This document shows positions 30,005 through 40,343 of a stretch of DNA of 64,000 nucleotides, piece by piece. The DNA comes from Cladorrhinum sp. PSN259. Lineage: Eukaryota > Ascomycota > Sordariomycetes > Sordariales > Podosporaceae. How positions within the stretch are numbered: position 1 is the stretch's first letter; every line of letters starts with the position of its first letter. A model generated the notes under the pieces. It was not told the DNA's origin. It saw only the letters and a program-made list of their open reading frames with translations, and did no database searches. The stretch spans positions 21,146 through 85,145 of the forward strand of contig MU867142.1 in assembly GCA_033725935.1 (NCBI GenBank), in the 5' to 3' direction. Both the position numbers and the translations under genes were made by a program.

Positions 30005-31257
30005 GATGTTGCTTGCTGTCAGCAATCAGGGTCCTTCTGACCCTGAATGCCGGGATCAGAGGAACACACGGCGACGAGAAGTGAGATGGTAGCAAAAGGG
30101 ACGAAACCGAAAAAGGGGGGTCCCATTGTGTGCCTGGCGGAAGGCCAGACAAAAGCAAAAAAAATGGGTAGCCATTGCATGTTTAACCCGTCGTCTGCCG
30201 GGCTGCAGATTTATCCCAAGATAAATGGGCATACACACCTACTCGTCTTGTTTGGGATTTGGCAAGACAGACCTGCGAGCGGGATTGGGAACTTTGTCTA
30301 TGCGACCAGTATTCGGTCCCATTTTCGGCACTCCTCCGTAATGAAGACAAATTGGAAAGCAGTCTAGGGAAAGCGACACGGCCGGTAGTCGGCAGCGGAT
30401 GCGTAATTGACTGGAAGAGGAGACCTCACATGGAGCTTTCGAACCTTGGAACCTTGGAACCTTGGAACCTTGGCAATTTCATCAACTTGCTCGGGGGATC
30501 TCCAGCCATTTCCTTATACATGATCTGGATGGAAACTTTGTGGATGGAAACCAAGCAATGAGATTTCGCGAGAGGGGCGGGCAGTTCTGGCAAACTGGGC
30601 CTTTCTGGCTAAAGTCGAGATTTCGAGCGGATCACACCCCCTCTCTTGCATTTCCCCAGACCAAACCGACTCCCGTAGCCAACCAGCATCCCCGCTTATC
30701 GAATTGTTGATATACCGGACCCGGTTGGTATATATTGCGCATGCACGTTGGCCCTCGAGGTCAAGATGACTGCCGCTCGATCGGGAGCATCCATTTTTGG
30801 ATTGCCGACAGTTGATGTCTTGGCTTAACGTGATCTGCAGGAGTACTTTGTAGTTATAGTAGACAATTGCATCAGGCTCCGATCAGACTGCAGTCACCTT
30901 GTTAGACCCGATTTTCCGTCGCGGTATCAACGAATACCCTGTGCTTGGTTGTTGCTGTAAGCCAATGGGAGCGGGTTGAGGAAAGAATGTCGTCAGCAGT
31001 GGACTGCAGCACAGATCTTGAACAAGATGCGTAAAATGAAAAAGATTGACGTGGGCTCAGTGGAAAAGTTCCAGCTGTCAGAGATGAAAAACTTTCTTTG
31101 CCGAGAATAGGCACTCGTATCAAGGAAGGCACGATGGAGGCCAAGAGTGGTCCAGTGACAGTTAGCGTCTGGCAACACTTTCTCTAGCAGACAAGTAATG
31201 TGAGAGACAAGAAAACTGTTTCATTTCCGTTTCCTAGCTGCATTGCTCTGAATACAT
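30005..31257. other. Intergenic, promoter side of rhodopsin gene 2
   Basis: No gene supported. Contains a short tandem repeat at 30441-30473. Small minus-strand frames near 30902-31178 show no recognisable domain. Confidence 0.5.
30441..30473. repeat. Tandem GAACCTTG x4
   Basis: Four perfect head-to-tail copies of the 8-bp unit GAACCTTG, 437 bp upstream of the ATG of rhodopsin gene 2. Confidence 0.9.
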
Positions 31258-32435
31258 CTACCAGTTATGCCACAAGGCATGATTAACCCCGCGAGCGAAA
31301 ACATCAAACCTGCCAGGCGCCCAAGACGCGACGGCCGGCCTATCGACAATTGTCCCGTTCAGCCCAGTATACGGCGACCACGCGGTACCATTCCACTCGC
31401 GATACCACACAGCACTGTCGTGGCCCTGACAATAAACCTGGAGCCTATTCGGCGCATCAGACAAGACAACAGGAACCGACACCCAGCGCCCGCCGAGCGA
31501 CTCCCATCCTCCCCATCTGCTCCCGTCCCACCATTTGTGCTGCAGCGTATGATCGATGCCAACAGCAAAGATATCCAACCTATTGGGGCCCCAAGCCACC
31601 GCAACGGGGTCTGAAACCAACACGCCACCGAGGCTTTCCCATCCTCCCCAGCGACTACCATCCCACCACTTGTGCTGGAGAGACTGGTCGTTCGCGCTCC
31701 TTGCAAACAAAATCGATGCGATTGGTAGCCCATGACACTGCGTTAGGCGATCCGCGCATGAGTCCACCGAGCGATTCCCAACCAGCCCACACACCTTCAC
31801 TGAACCACTTGTGGTAAATCTGCGAGTTCATCCCAAGAGCAAAAACGTCCAACCGGTTGGGAGCCCAGGCAACAACCGACGGGTCGTTGTGCACCACTCC
31901 ACCTAGATCGGTAAGACCCCAGGTTGTTCCGTTCCAGAATTGGTGGCTATCCTCGATTAGTTTTGCACACACCCTTAGTTCTCTTGCGCGGTAAGACTCA
32001 CGTAACACCACCCTCGGTCCCAACAGCAAAGACATCCAGTCTATTTGATCCCCAGCTGAGGGATACAGGCTCACTGATCAGCTGTTTTGGGTTGAGGGAT
32101 CGCCAGGTAGACCAATGCCATCCGTTCCAGTATTTGTGGATCAGAGTGGCCTTGACGTCGAGAGCAAAGACGTCGAGACGCTTGGCACCCCAGCTGACGA
32201 CGGAGGGAGGGGAGACAAGGAGCCCGCCGAGGGACTCCCAGCGCCCGGCGGTGGGTCCTACTGTTGCACGGGGTGCGAGGGCTTCTGGAGATTGGTTGAT
32301 AGTTAGACAGGTATTCAACATTTTGCCCCTCTAGGAGGAAGATGTTGAGATGAACTCACCTTTAGCGGCACTGTACCTTTGTGCCGAGACAAAGGAGGTG
32401 GCTCCAACAAGGAGCAAAGAGGGGATATGGACCAT
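31258..32435 (-). pseudogene. Secreted seven-bladed propeller lectin (PLL-like), one-base frameshift
   Basis: Model: exon 1 32435-32360 (signal peptide MVHIPSLLLLVGATSFVSA), exon 2 32284-32002, exon 3 31946-31258. Phases agree, but exon 3 carries one extra base, shown by the switch of frame at a run of four A (plus strand) at 31709-31712. Across both frames there are exactly seven blades, each with a P/S-N-R-L-D-V-F-A type motif and a W-W-D-G-S-R-W-G-G-W-E-S-L-G-G type strand, as in PLL-type fucose/galactose-binding propellers. With one T fewer the protein would be 348 residues with a complete propeller. The complete blade count on both sides suggests a recent mutation or a sequencing error rather than old decay. 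Sugar specificity cannot be read. Confidence 0.7.
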
Positions 32436-32856
32436 CTTAGGAGTTGAAGTTCAAGCAGGCAAGGGTAGGGTGTTGAGCGGGTTTGTAAGAACCTGGACCA
32501 AAACCATGGTAAGTGAGAAGGGGCTGTGACATTTTTATGTCTGTGAGGATGAAATTTGTTTTCTTTCCCGTCATCTTGATTGCATTCCAGAAGCTCCCTT
32601 GGTTATTTATCCAAGGATTTCACGGACTGTACATGCCAATATCGTGAGGTATGCTTACAATGTCTCATGACTCAAACATTTTCTCCAGTTCATTGACTTT
32701 TCTGCCCAGTTCTTATTGATGCATTACCTCGACAAATACTGTCTCTGGCAAGAATTCGGACATTATTGCTGACCTCCAGAGCTTTCGGGCAATGGAATTT
32801 TGAGACAACCCCACTTGCAGCGGCCAGATGGAAAATTATTTGCGCACGAGCACGTA

Positions 32857-33201
32857 CAATTTGATGCTTAAACGTTTGTTAGCTCGGTACATGTTCGTGC
32901 CCCATAAAACCAAGAACAGAAACAAGTATGGAAGCCAAGCAAAGATGCAAACCGTAAGGTATAAAAAATCGCAAATTAGAAGATAATGCTTGGTAAAAGG
33001 AATTACCTATACAGGTTGGGATATCCAGCATACGTAGAAAGGAGTCGGGAATGCGTTAACAGAAGCTGAACAGTCGCAGAAAGGAGTCAGGAGTGCATTA
33101 ATAGAAGCTGAACAGGCGTATAAACAAGAGAAATAGGCATAGGACTCGGAAATTGTGAATGGGGCGTGTACCACGCTAACAAACGTTCAAGCATTAGATT
33201 G
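32857..33201. mobile_element. MITE, TA-target type, copy 2
   Basis: A 345-bp element flanked on both sides by TA (32855-32856 and 33202-33203). Terminal inverted repeats of about 30 bp match copy 1 at 22648-22901: left CAATTTGATGCTTAAACG, right arm reverse strand CAATCTAATGCTTGAACG. The interior matches copy 1 in reverse orientation but holds an extra tandem duplication of about 42 bp (two units with AGAAAGGAGTC... and AGAAGCTGAACAG near 33027-33112). No coding capacity. Confidence 0.8.
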
Positions 33202-34946
33202 TAATAGCCAGACATCATAGTCTTCAACTGGCATCAATGATAACTTTGACTAATATGTCTGAACCGGAGATTGCTGAGTCACACATGTGGTCACCTCCTC
33301 CCATGGGACTCGAGTGATCTCAACCATGAATTCCAAAAGGCATTCCTATTGGAAAAGAATAAAACCAACTGTGTATGAATATCTGTGATACTTATTACGC
33401 TACCAAAGCAGTCAATCAGATACTCGTATCAATTGCTTGCATGATACCAAATTTCTGCGACCACTGTGTCTAATAAAGCTATTTATATACGGCAACATAC
33501 ATATATCTAATTATCAGGAAATGCGTATAAGCAACGGCATGATACGGCCGTGCCACTCATTCATAAAATGCGATTTATGTATATCTGGTTACTTGTTTCA
33601 ACTTTTTAGAAAGACATTAATATTGACCTTCTTTTTTAATGTCATTGTATATTACGGTGTACGTGAATACTTTAATACATAATAACGTGGTCTTGACAAG
33701 AACTTGGTAATGAACATCTCGATATGCCTACATGAGATAAAAATGTATTCATACGCATAAGTTGGCCCCCTGCTTTTCTGGGTACCATACCCCCTGGTTT
33801 TTAGTGTACACTAGATACATTGCCCCCCCTCCCCCCTCCCACCCTGCAGTGGTTGGTTTGTTAGCGTGATATTTCGGTTCAAAAATGCATATATTGTACT
33901 GTACATACCTACCTCAACCAAGCGACGAATGCAGAGAGTCGGACGAGCAGAAAGCGAATGAATGCACAAGTCTTAAAACCTCATTGAATACTTCCATAAA
34001 ATACTTTCTTTCTTTCTTAGGGATTTTTTTTTGGTTGGTTCAGTTGTGTCGTCTGACAGAACATGTCAACTTTCCCCCTGCTGAAACAGAAACTTTCTTT
34101 TTTTCAAGAAAAAGAACCAGGCCCGGGTGAGCGCGACCACACGCCCACAGGCCCCCCTTGTTTTTTTCTACTTTTCTTTCTTTTTCTTTTTCTTTTGAAT
34201 CAATATTTCGCGCAAACGACACTAAACTAACTCCAGTCATCGATCGTTAAATCGCCACCTATGACGCCACGTGCACTTCCTCAGCTTCATTACGCAGTCG
34301 AAATCGTGGTTACTGTACATGGTCTGTCTGTCTGCCAAGAAAAGAAGGATGAATAAAACCGGCCGTCTCGTCTCATTTTTTTTTTTTTTTTTTTTTCACC
34401 GCCTGCAAAAAGAATAAAATTTCCCAAAAAGGACAATCCATGCCATGCTCCGTACCCATGACATTTACCAGATGGCAAAAAAGAGATGCGGAAAATGAGC
34501 CAGGAGCGCAGCGCGGCCTTTTTTGTTTTGTTTTATGGGGATAGAAAACCCAGAACAGAATTAGGATGGTGAGCCGCCTGCCGAACCACGCGCGGTTCGC
34601 TTCAATGTTGCTTCATGGGTCTGGGTGCCAATGGTGGCGCAACCCAAACCCGATTCACAATCATTACGCGAATCCTGCGGTTGGCCCGAGTCCCGACCGT
34701 TTGGTCCCTTGAATCCTTCCAAAATAATTTGAACGTCATGTCGCCACAAAAAAGCGGGAACCTTGTGCTTTATAGATAAATTTTTTTATTTCGTCTTTCT
34801 TCAAATCTATAGAGTCTATTAAATAAAAATCTGGGGCTTTTTGTGAAATCTCTTGATACATATAAAAGTTGGGTTACCTCCGATTGCCGGTTGGTTTTTT
34901 GGTCGTGCATAAATGAAAAATGATTGATCGTGAAAAGACAAAGGAA
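33202..34946. other. Gene-poor stretch with simple repeats
   Basis: No supported gene. It holds pyrimidine tracts (about 34150-34195), a 20-base T run at about 34377-34396, and short C runs near 33823-33841. Short open frames lack domains. Confidence 0.6.
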
Positions 34947-36057
34947 TTATGCCAAAATCTTGTCAGTGCTTCCGAGGCCAGCAGAACCTTTTTGAATGCT
35001 ATGCAGAGTGTATCCACCCTTGGCCAGCTGGCTGTCTCCCAAGCCTGTTCCCCTCAGTGTAGTCCCTGCTGACCCAAAGGGGGTTGCCGCGCCGCTCTTT
35101 CCGCGGGATGTGCCGAGTCCAAGCTTGGGGAGCCAGGCAGTAATGAGCTTCTTAAGACGCATGGCGCAGCCGCAGACGATGCCGAGATTAACTTCGACGA
35201 GTGACCATACACCGAGAATGCCCTCCTGGTAGGTGATGTCAGGGTTCGTGACGAGGGCCCTGACGTAGGGAACACGGGCGATGGAGCAGATGACGACTCT
35301 GGACGGACTGTTAGCGCCAAGAAATGCTTGTTGCGGGGGGCAAGAGGGAACATACCCTGAACCGACGGTAAGAATGGCGGCAACAGACATCTTCTGCTTG
35401 GTCGACAAGTTGAGTTGAACAATGGTCGGGATCGGGGCAAGGATGACGCCAATGTCAGAGGCAATGTTGAGGATGGATTGCGCGAGGGCAACATCCATCA
35501 AGCACTTGGTTGTGCCTGCGCCGTACTTGGGGTTGCAAGGGCCGCCGGTGATGCTCGTAAGGGTTAGGGTATACGCAAAGATGCAGATTCCCATGGCAGC
35601 GACAGTGACGCGGTATGGGACGGATGAGTTGATTTGAAACAGAACAACCAGCATGGCCATCTTGGTGACTGCTGGGGTGATGAGGTACGTCAGTGTGTTT
35701 GGGAGTAAGATGGTGTTGAACTCCATTAGATCCTCCAAGGAGAGCTCAAAGATGTGTCTGGCCCAGCCAACTCTCATCACTGCAAAGGGAGGGGTCAGCG
35801 ATCTAGACAGGAAAAACCTGGGAGGAGCGGGGCTCACGTTGAACCAGTGTTATCATGTAATACAACGCGAGACCGTATGCTATAGTAAGAATAATGAGAT
35901 CCAGCTCGAACTGCTTGACAATCTTGATGGACTGAACATATCGCAGAACCAAGAAGAATGTTGCAAAGAAAAACGTGATGGCGAAGGCCACAACTGTTCC
36001 AATCTGGAGCGAGTTGTAGGGCGCACCCACAATCGACACTGGTGATAGGCCTTCCAT
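34947..36057 (-). CDS. Integral membrane protein, fungal rhodopsin domain (SAT4-like), gene 3
   Basis: Model: exons 36057-35838, 35779-35356 and 35307-34947, giving 334 residues; introns are 58 nt (GTGAGC..GCAG) and 48 nt (GTATGT..ACAG) and phases agree. The start MEGLSPVSIVGAPYN is the first ATG; the open frame further upstream has no ATG. Hydrophobic segments include AFAITFFFATFFLVLRYVQ, LDLIILTIAYGLALYYMITL, TYLITPAVTKMAMLVVLFQI, YRVTVAAMGICIFAYTLTLT, ILNIASDIGVILAPIPTIVQ, MSVAAILTVGSG and WSLVEVNLGIVCGCAMRLK, seven in all, in the family order. The tail is Gly/Ser-rich. It is divergent from genes 1 and 2 and lies head-to-head with the acyltransferase at 37101. Confidence 0.85.
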
Positions 36058-37100
36058 GTTGACTCGAGTTGTTGGACTTCTGCGCAGTCCTTCACATGAA
36101 CTGAAATGAACTCGCAAGAAGACGGAACCTGGCCGTGCTGCTGACTGTTGAGTCGATTGACGTCAATGTCAAATGAGTGTGGTGAGTTGGCGCATCAGGA
36201 ACAACCAAAGATCTTTGGAACTGATGGGTTATGGATGAATAAAAGTGATCAAGTGCTGAGAATAAAAATTTCCGTTGAGCAATTCCAAACCCATGTCACC
36301 AAGCTGTCTGCCCCCTTTTCCAAACTTTTGCAATGTTGCAACGCATTCAGAACCCGGTTCCCCTGTGTCGGCAACACCTGCTCAGGAACCGTGTGAGTGG
36401 ACCAAACCAACCGGAACGTTTCCTGTCAAAAAAAAAGTCGCTCGAGTAGGTAATCATGTAAGGCTCGAATCCAAGTCATTGAACCCCTCAATCGCGGTGG
36501 AGCACGCTTCATGGAATTTGGCGAGCCGTTGAAAGGAATGGGAGCATCTGAATGGACCAAATGTCGGTAGTGCCGAATGCGCGATGGAGCGTGGGAGAGC
36601 CAAGGAGAATGGGATGTTGTCGTTTGTTTTTCTGCTGCATCTCCTGAAAATCCCACATCCAGTGGCACAACAGCACAAAAACTGAATCCATAATACACGC
36701 TATGCTGTGCACTAGTGCTGCAGACAAGTATCGCTAAAAATGACGGACGGATGGCTCATCCTTGGAAGCGGGTTCGGCCCCCAACCCGGTAGCGTTCTGT
36801 GTGGGGCGGAACAGTCGAGAGAAATGGACCGTGGGACCATGCCACTGAAGTCGGAGGTTATGTCGTTTCAAGGAGGGAGCAAATTTGCGTTTCAATGGTG
36901 CGAAGAAGCACGCCGGCGCGATGAAGCCTGCTGGCGATTTGTTTGCAGTAGATAATGTCAGTCTCATGTCGTCGACATTGGCCGAGCCATGACCTGCATC
37001 GCTCGCCTCTTTTCCTCGCATAATCAAACACGCACAAGAAATATCGCCTCCCTTTTCATTTTGTGACGATTTCAAGCCCAAGGCAAGCACAGGACTCGAT
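36058..37100. promoter_or_regulatory. Shared upstream region of rhodopsin gene 3 and the acyltransferase
   Basis: About 1 kb between two divergent start codons. Open frames on both strands have no domain. No obvious TATA box was identified; the region probably holds both promoters, which could couple their expression (inference). Confidence 0.4.
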
Positions 37101-38793
37101 ATGGACAAGCTCTTTGGGCGTAAGCCACCGGCGGGACCGGTCCCAGGCGATCGGGTGGTGCCGCTCCACTTCTTCGAGAACAGCTTGCTGGTTCAGGGCA
37201 ACAACATGGCTGTCTCCCTCGTCTTTGATCAGGTACTCGACCCAGAGAAGTTGCGGCAGGCACTTGAAGGGCTGGTAAGGCGGGAAGGATGGCAGAGGCT
37301 CGGAGGACGGTTGAGAAAAAACGTGCGTTTGTGGCATTTCCTTGGTCTTCAATTTTCATTCTCCTCAAAGTTGCACCAATACAACATGCCCCTGACCATC
37401 GTAATAACATGGTGGTATGGTACTGACACGCGGGAAACAGGCATCCGGCAAGATTGAGTGGCACGTCCCCAGTCAATTCACTGCCGAGAGGCCCGCAATC
37501 AACTTTTCCCACGTGGACCATGGAATGCCTGCCGCTTCCCATCATGCAGGATCTCGGATACCGGTCCCAAGCAACAGGCCTTCGGTCGTCGGCGACCCAG
37601 ATGACCTGGCTGAGCTGGCTTGGGCTCCCGGGTACACGCCGAACGGCATCAAAGACTATCTCACCTCGGATATGGCGGTCTTGGGCCTTCGGGTCAACTC
37701 TTTCACAGACAAGACTGTTGCTGTCCTCCAATGGCAGCATGTCGCCTTTGATGCTTTGGGGATGCAGTATGTCGTTGAAGGGTGGAACGCCATGCTCTGG
37801 GGCAGGGAAGACGAGATCCCCACTCCATGTGGACTCGACGCGGACCCGTTTGATGCTCTTGCACAGGGTACCCGGCCAGTGACAGAGCCCCATATCTTGA
37901 CTGACAAGCGGGTCGGTATTGGAGGTATTCTCAAGTGGGGACTTGGTTATGGTGTTGACATGTTGGTGAGGGCCAAGGAGAATCGGATGGTCTGCGTGCC
38001 TGAGTCATATTGGCGGCCACAATTGGATAAGGCTCTGGCTGAGCTACGTGTCGAGACAACTGAGAAGGGAGAAGACGTCTCGAAAGTTTTCTTGACGGAG
38101 GGTGACATCATGACGGCGTGGACCATGAAGAATGTCGTTGCCTCCATGGAGATGGACCCGAACAGGACGGTAAGTTTCCAGAAGGCTTTCCAAGCTGTAT
38201 GCATCTTGTTGCTAACTTTTGAGTCCAAGGTGGCCGGATCCATCGCAATGTCTCTTCGCAAAGCCTTTGAGGGCGACCTGATTCCCGAATCCTCCAAGAA
38301 TCCGTACGTTGGCAATGCCTTTGGATGGAGCAACGTCCTTGTCAAGGCGGGAGATGTCAACTCCAAGCCGTTGAGCTGGCTTGCGCGGGAAGTGCGACGG
38401 GCCATCAACGAGCAGGGGACGCGCGCACAGCACGAGGCGTATTATTCGATGGTGCGCACCTCGGGTACGGGCCTTCCAATCATCATCTTTGGCGATGGTG
38501 GCATGTACCAGGTGGGTTTCTCCAACTGGACCAAGGCCGGACTGTTTGACCTCGACTTTTCGCCGGCGTGCAAGACGAAGACCGACAAGCCGTGCAAGCC
38601 GAGCTATGTGCAGGAGAACCACGGTCCCGTCAAGCCGGCTGATGGATTTTTTGTGCTTGGAAAGGACGACAAGGGCAATTACTGGACCTCGGCGTGTAAG
38701 GTGAAGGGTCAATGGGCCAAGTTCCAGGAACAACTTGACAAGGAGTTTGAGGTCGCGACAGAGAAAGCTGCAAGCGCGACCAAGCCGGAGTAG
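37101..38793 (+). CDS. BAHD-like acyltransferase (transferase family)
   Basis: Model: exons 37101-37322, 37441-38169 and 38230-38793, giving 504 residues. Intron 1 is 118 nt (GTGCGT..ACAG). Intron 2 (GTAAGT..CCAAG, 60 nt, with CTAAC branch) has no stop in frame and would otherwise insert 20 residues, but all splice signals are present. The catalytic HxxxD motif is WQHVAFDALG (His174, Asp178). The second family motif (DFGWG in plants) appears in the fungal variant FSNWTKAGLFDLDFS. The closest known roles are O-acetyl or acyl transfer from CoA to secondary metabolites; the acceptor is unknown. It stands alone, not in an evident biosynthetic cluster. Confidence 0.82.
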
Positions 38794-39484
38794 GTGCGTT
38801 CAATTAGGAAGGTTGAGTGGTTGGCCCAAGACCCGTCGTCAGTCGGGAAGGTGTAGGTAGGTATCCCATAATCACGGTTGGGGATGGTATTCCCGGAAAT
38901 GCGGGGTTCTCGCGCTTGCATTGCGTTTGTTGATGTAATTCAAGGGCGCTATAATATTAATAATGTTGTCTCTGAGACAGTCTGAGCTGCTTGAGTTTTG
39001 CTGTGTTCGTTCGACCCCTCGTGCCAAGTCACAACTTACAGGTGTCAAGGTTGTCAAATCTTCGGTCTCCACCCTCACTCCGGGAGCCTGCCCGGAAGTT
39101 TCGGTGGGACCTGATGAGATCATGCGGCCAATCTTTCTTTGTTAATTCAGAGCGTTATCGGGCATAACCGAAAGAAAAAACAAGAATCCACGCAAAGGCC
39201 AGAAGATAGGCCAACCTTCTTTTATCCATTAGATTTTCTTCAATTTGATGGATATTTTGAATATGCTGGTTGATATCTTTAACTTTTCTGTACATTAGTA
39301 AATATTTCAGGCAAGGTTATATTTTAAGTGTTCGAAAACGACCTCCCCTTCCTTCCAGTATACGAGACGGTATTTCGGAGCCTTCGGTTGGTGTTTGCTA
39401 CTGTAGCTATTGTTCTGTTTTGGGCGAGGTATCTTGCCTTATAGTATTGGACAGAATGCTCGAATCAGGATTGATCGATCTGTT
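38794..39484. other. Intergenic
   Basis: No supported gene between the acyltransferase stop and the dispersed repeat. The sequence becomes moderately A+T-rich from about 39180. Confidence 0.5.
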
Positions 39485-39790
39485 GGGTTACAAGGCAGGA
39501 TTCTGTTAGCTAGCACGGAGACAAGACTCTCACGAATATGGAAGAAGGACTTACTGGTACGGGTCTCTCGAGACTTGCTTGCCCGGAGGTTCAAGTATGT
39601 TGTGAAAGGAAGAAGATGGGTGGGAGGATCGTATTTAAAGTGAAAGGTTTGCCTAGTGTGTGTGCCAGCTGGCCTTATCACCACATCTGGCAACGGTTGA
39701 AGCCATCCAGAGATCGTGGTTATGGGCGTCGTTGTGGCGCCTGCGACCAAGTCGTGGCAGATAGTCAATCGAGCCACGTAATGTGATAAT
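39485..39790. repeat. Dispersed LTR-like repeat, copy 1
   Basis: About 300 bp match 58025-58345 in the same orientation. Shared landmarks are TACAAGGCAGGATTCTGTTAG, AAGTATGTTGTGAAAGGAAG, CAGCTGGCCTTAT and GGCGCCTGCGACCAAGTCGT (first 20 bases each). A unit running from TGTTAGC to ..ATCACCACA would have TG..CA ends like an LTR, with the remainder being the leader just inside an element. Copy 2 differs mostly by C/T and G/A changes. No coding capacity. Confidence 0.6.
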
Positions 39791-40343
39791 CATGAGACAT
39801 ATATTGCATAAAATGGATTAGACTAGCAATATAACATATAATTGTTCGGGATTTATTTATTTTTCTGGTTATGCACGATAACGCTGAAAGTTAAACAAGA
39901 AGAAATATGCATTAATTCAAGATACATATGAAAGCCTCGAAACTATGGGTCATATCATCAATGCGCTAAATTTGAACCAGTCATGGCTTTCTTTCCCTGA
40001 CGCAGGCATCCGAAGACTCCATTTTTGGCGTCGGCAATAACCCATCTCCAGATTCCAGTGCACTAAACCATAACAAACACAGCCCTTCCATTGCCTCAGC
40101 CCCGCCTCCGAAAGCATTTCTAAGAAAACAACTCAACCCTTTCCAAGACCTGGAATACCCGCTTCTACAATGTCCAACGCACTTTCCGGATAAGAGTGCA
40201 AAGTGCAAATTCTTGCCGCTCTTCGTCGCGTTCAAACATCCCGCACTTCCGCGTCATTCATTCCCTCTTGCAGATTGCCTTGTGCTGATATTTTGTGAAG
40301 GGGTCCCTCCCAGTGTCAGCCCGATTAATACCACGTGCTACTA
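39791..40343. other. Intergenic, downstream of the Zn2Cys6 gene
   Basis: No supported gene; short minus-strand frames such as 40235-39981 have no recognisable domain. Confidence 0.4.

Noticed and set aside
38170..38229. Retained 20-residue insert in the acyltransferase
   Set aside because: The segment has a perfect GTAAGT donor, a CTAAC branch site and an AG acceptor, so it is treated as an intron although it contains no stop.
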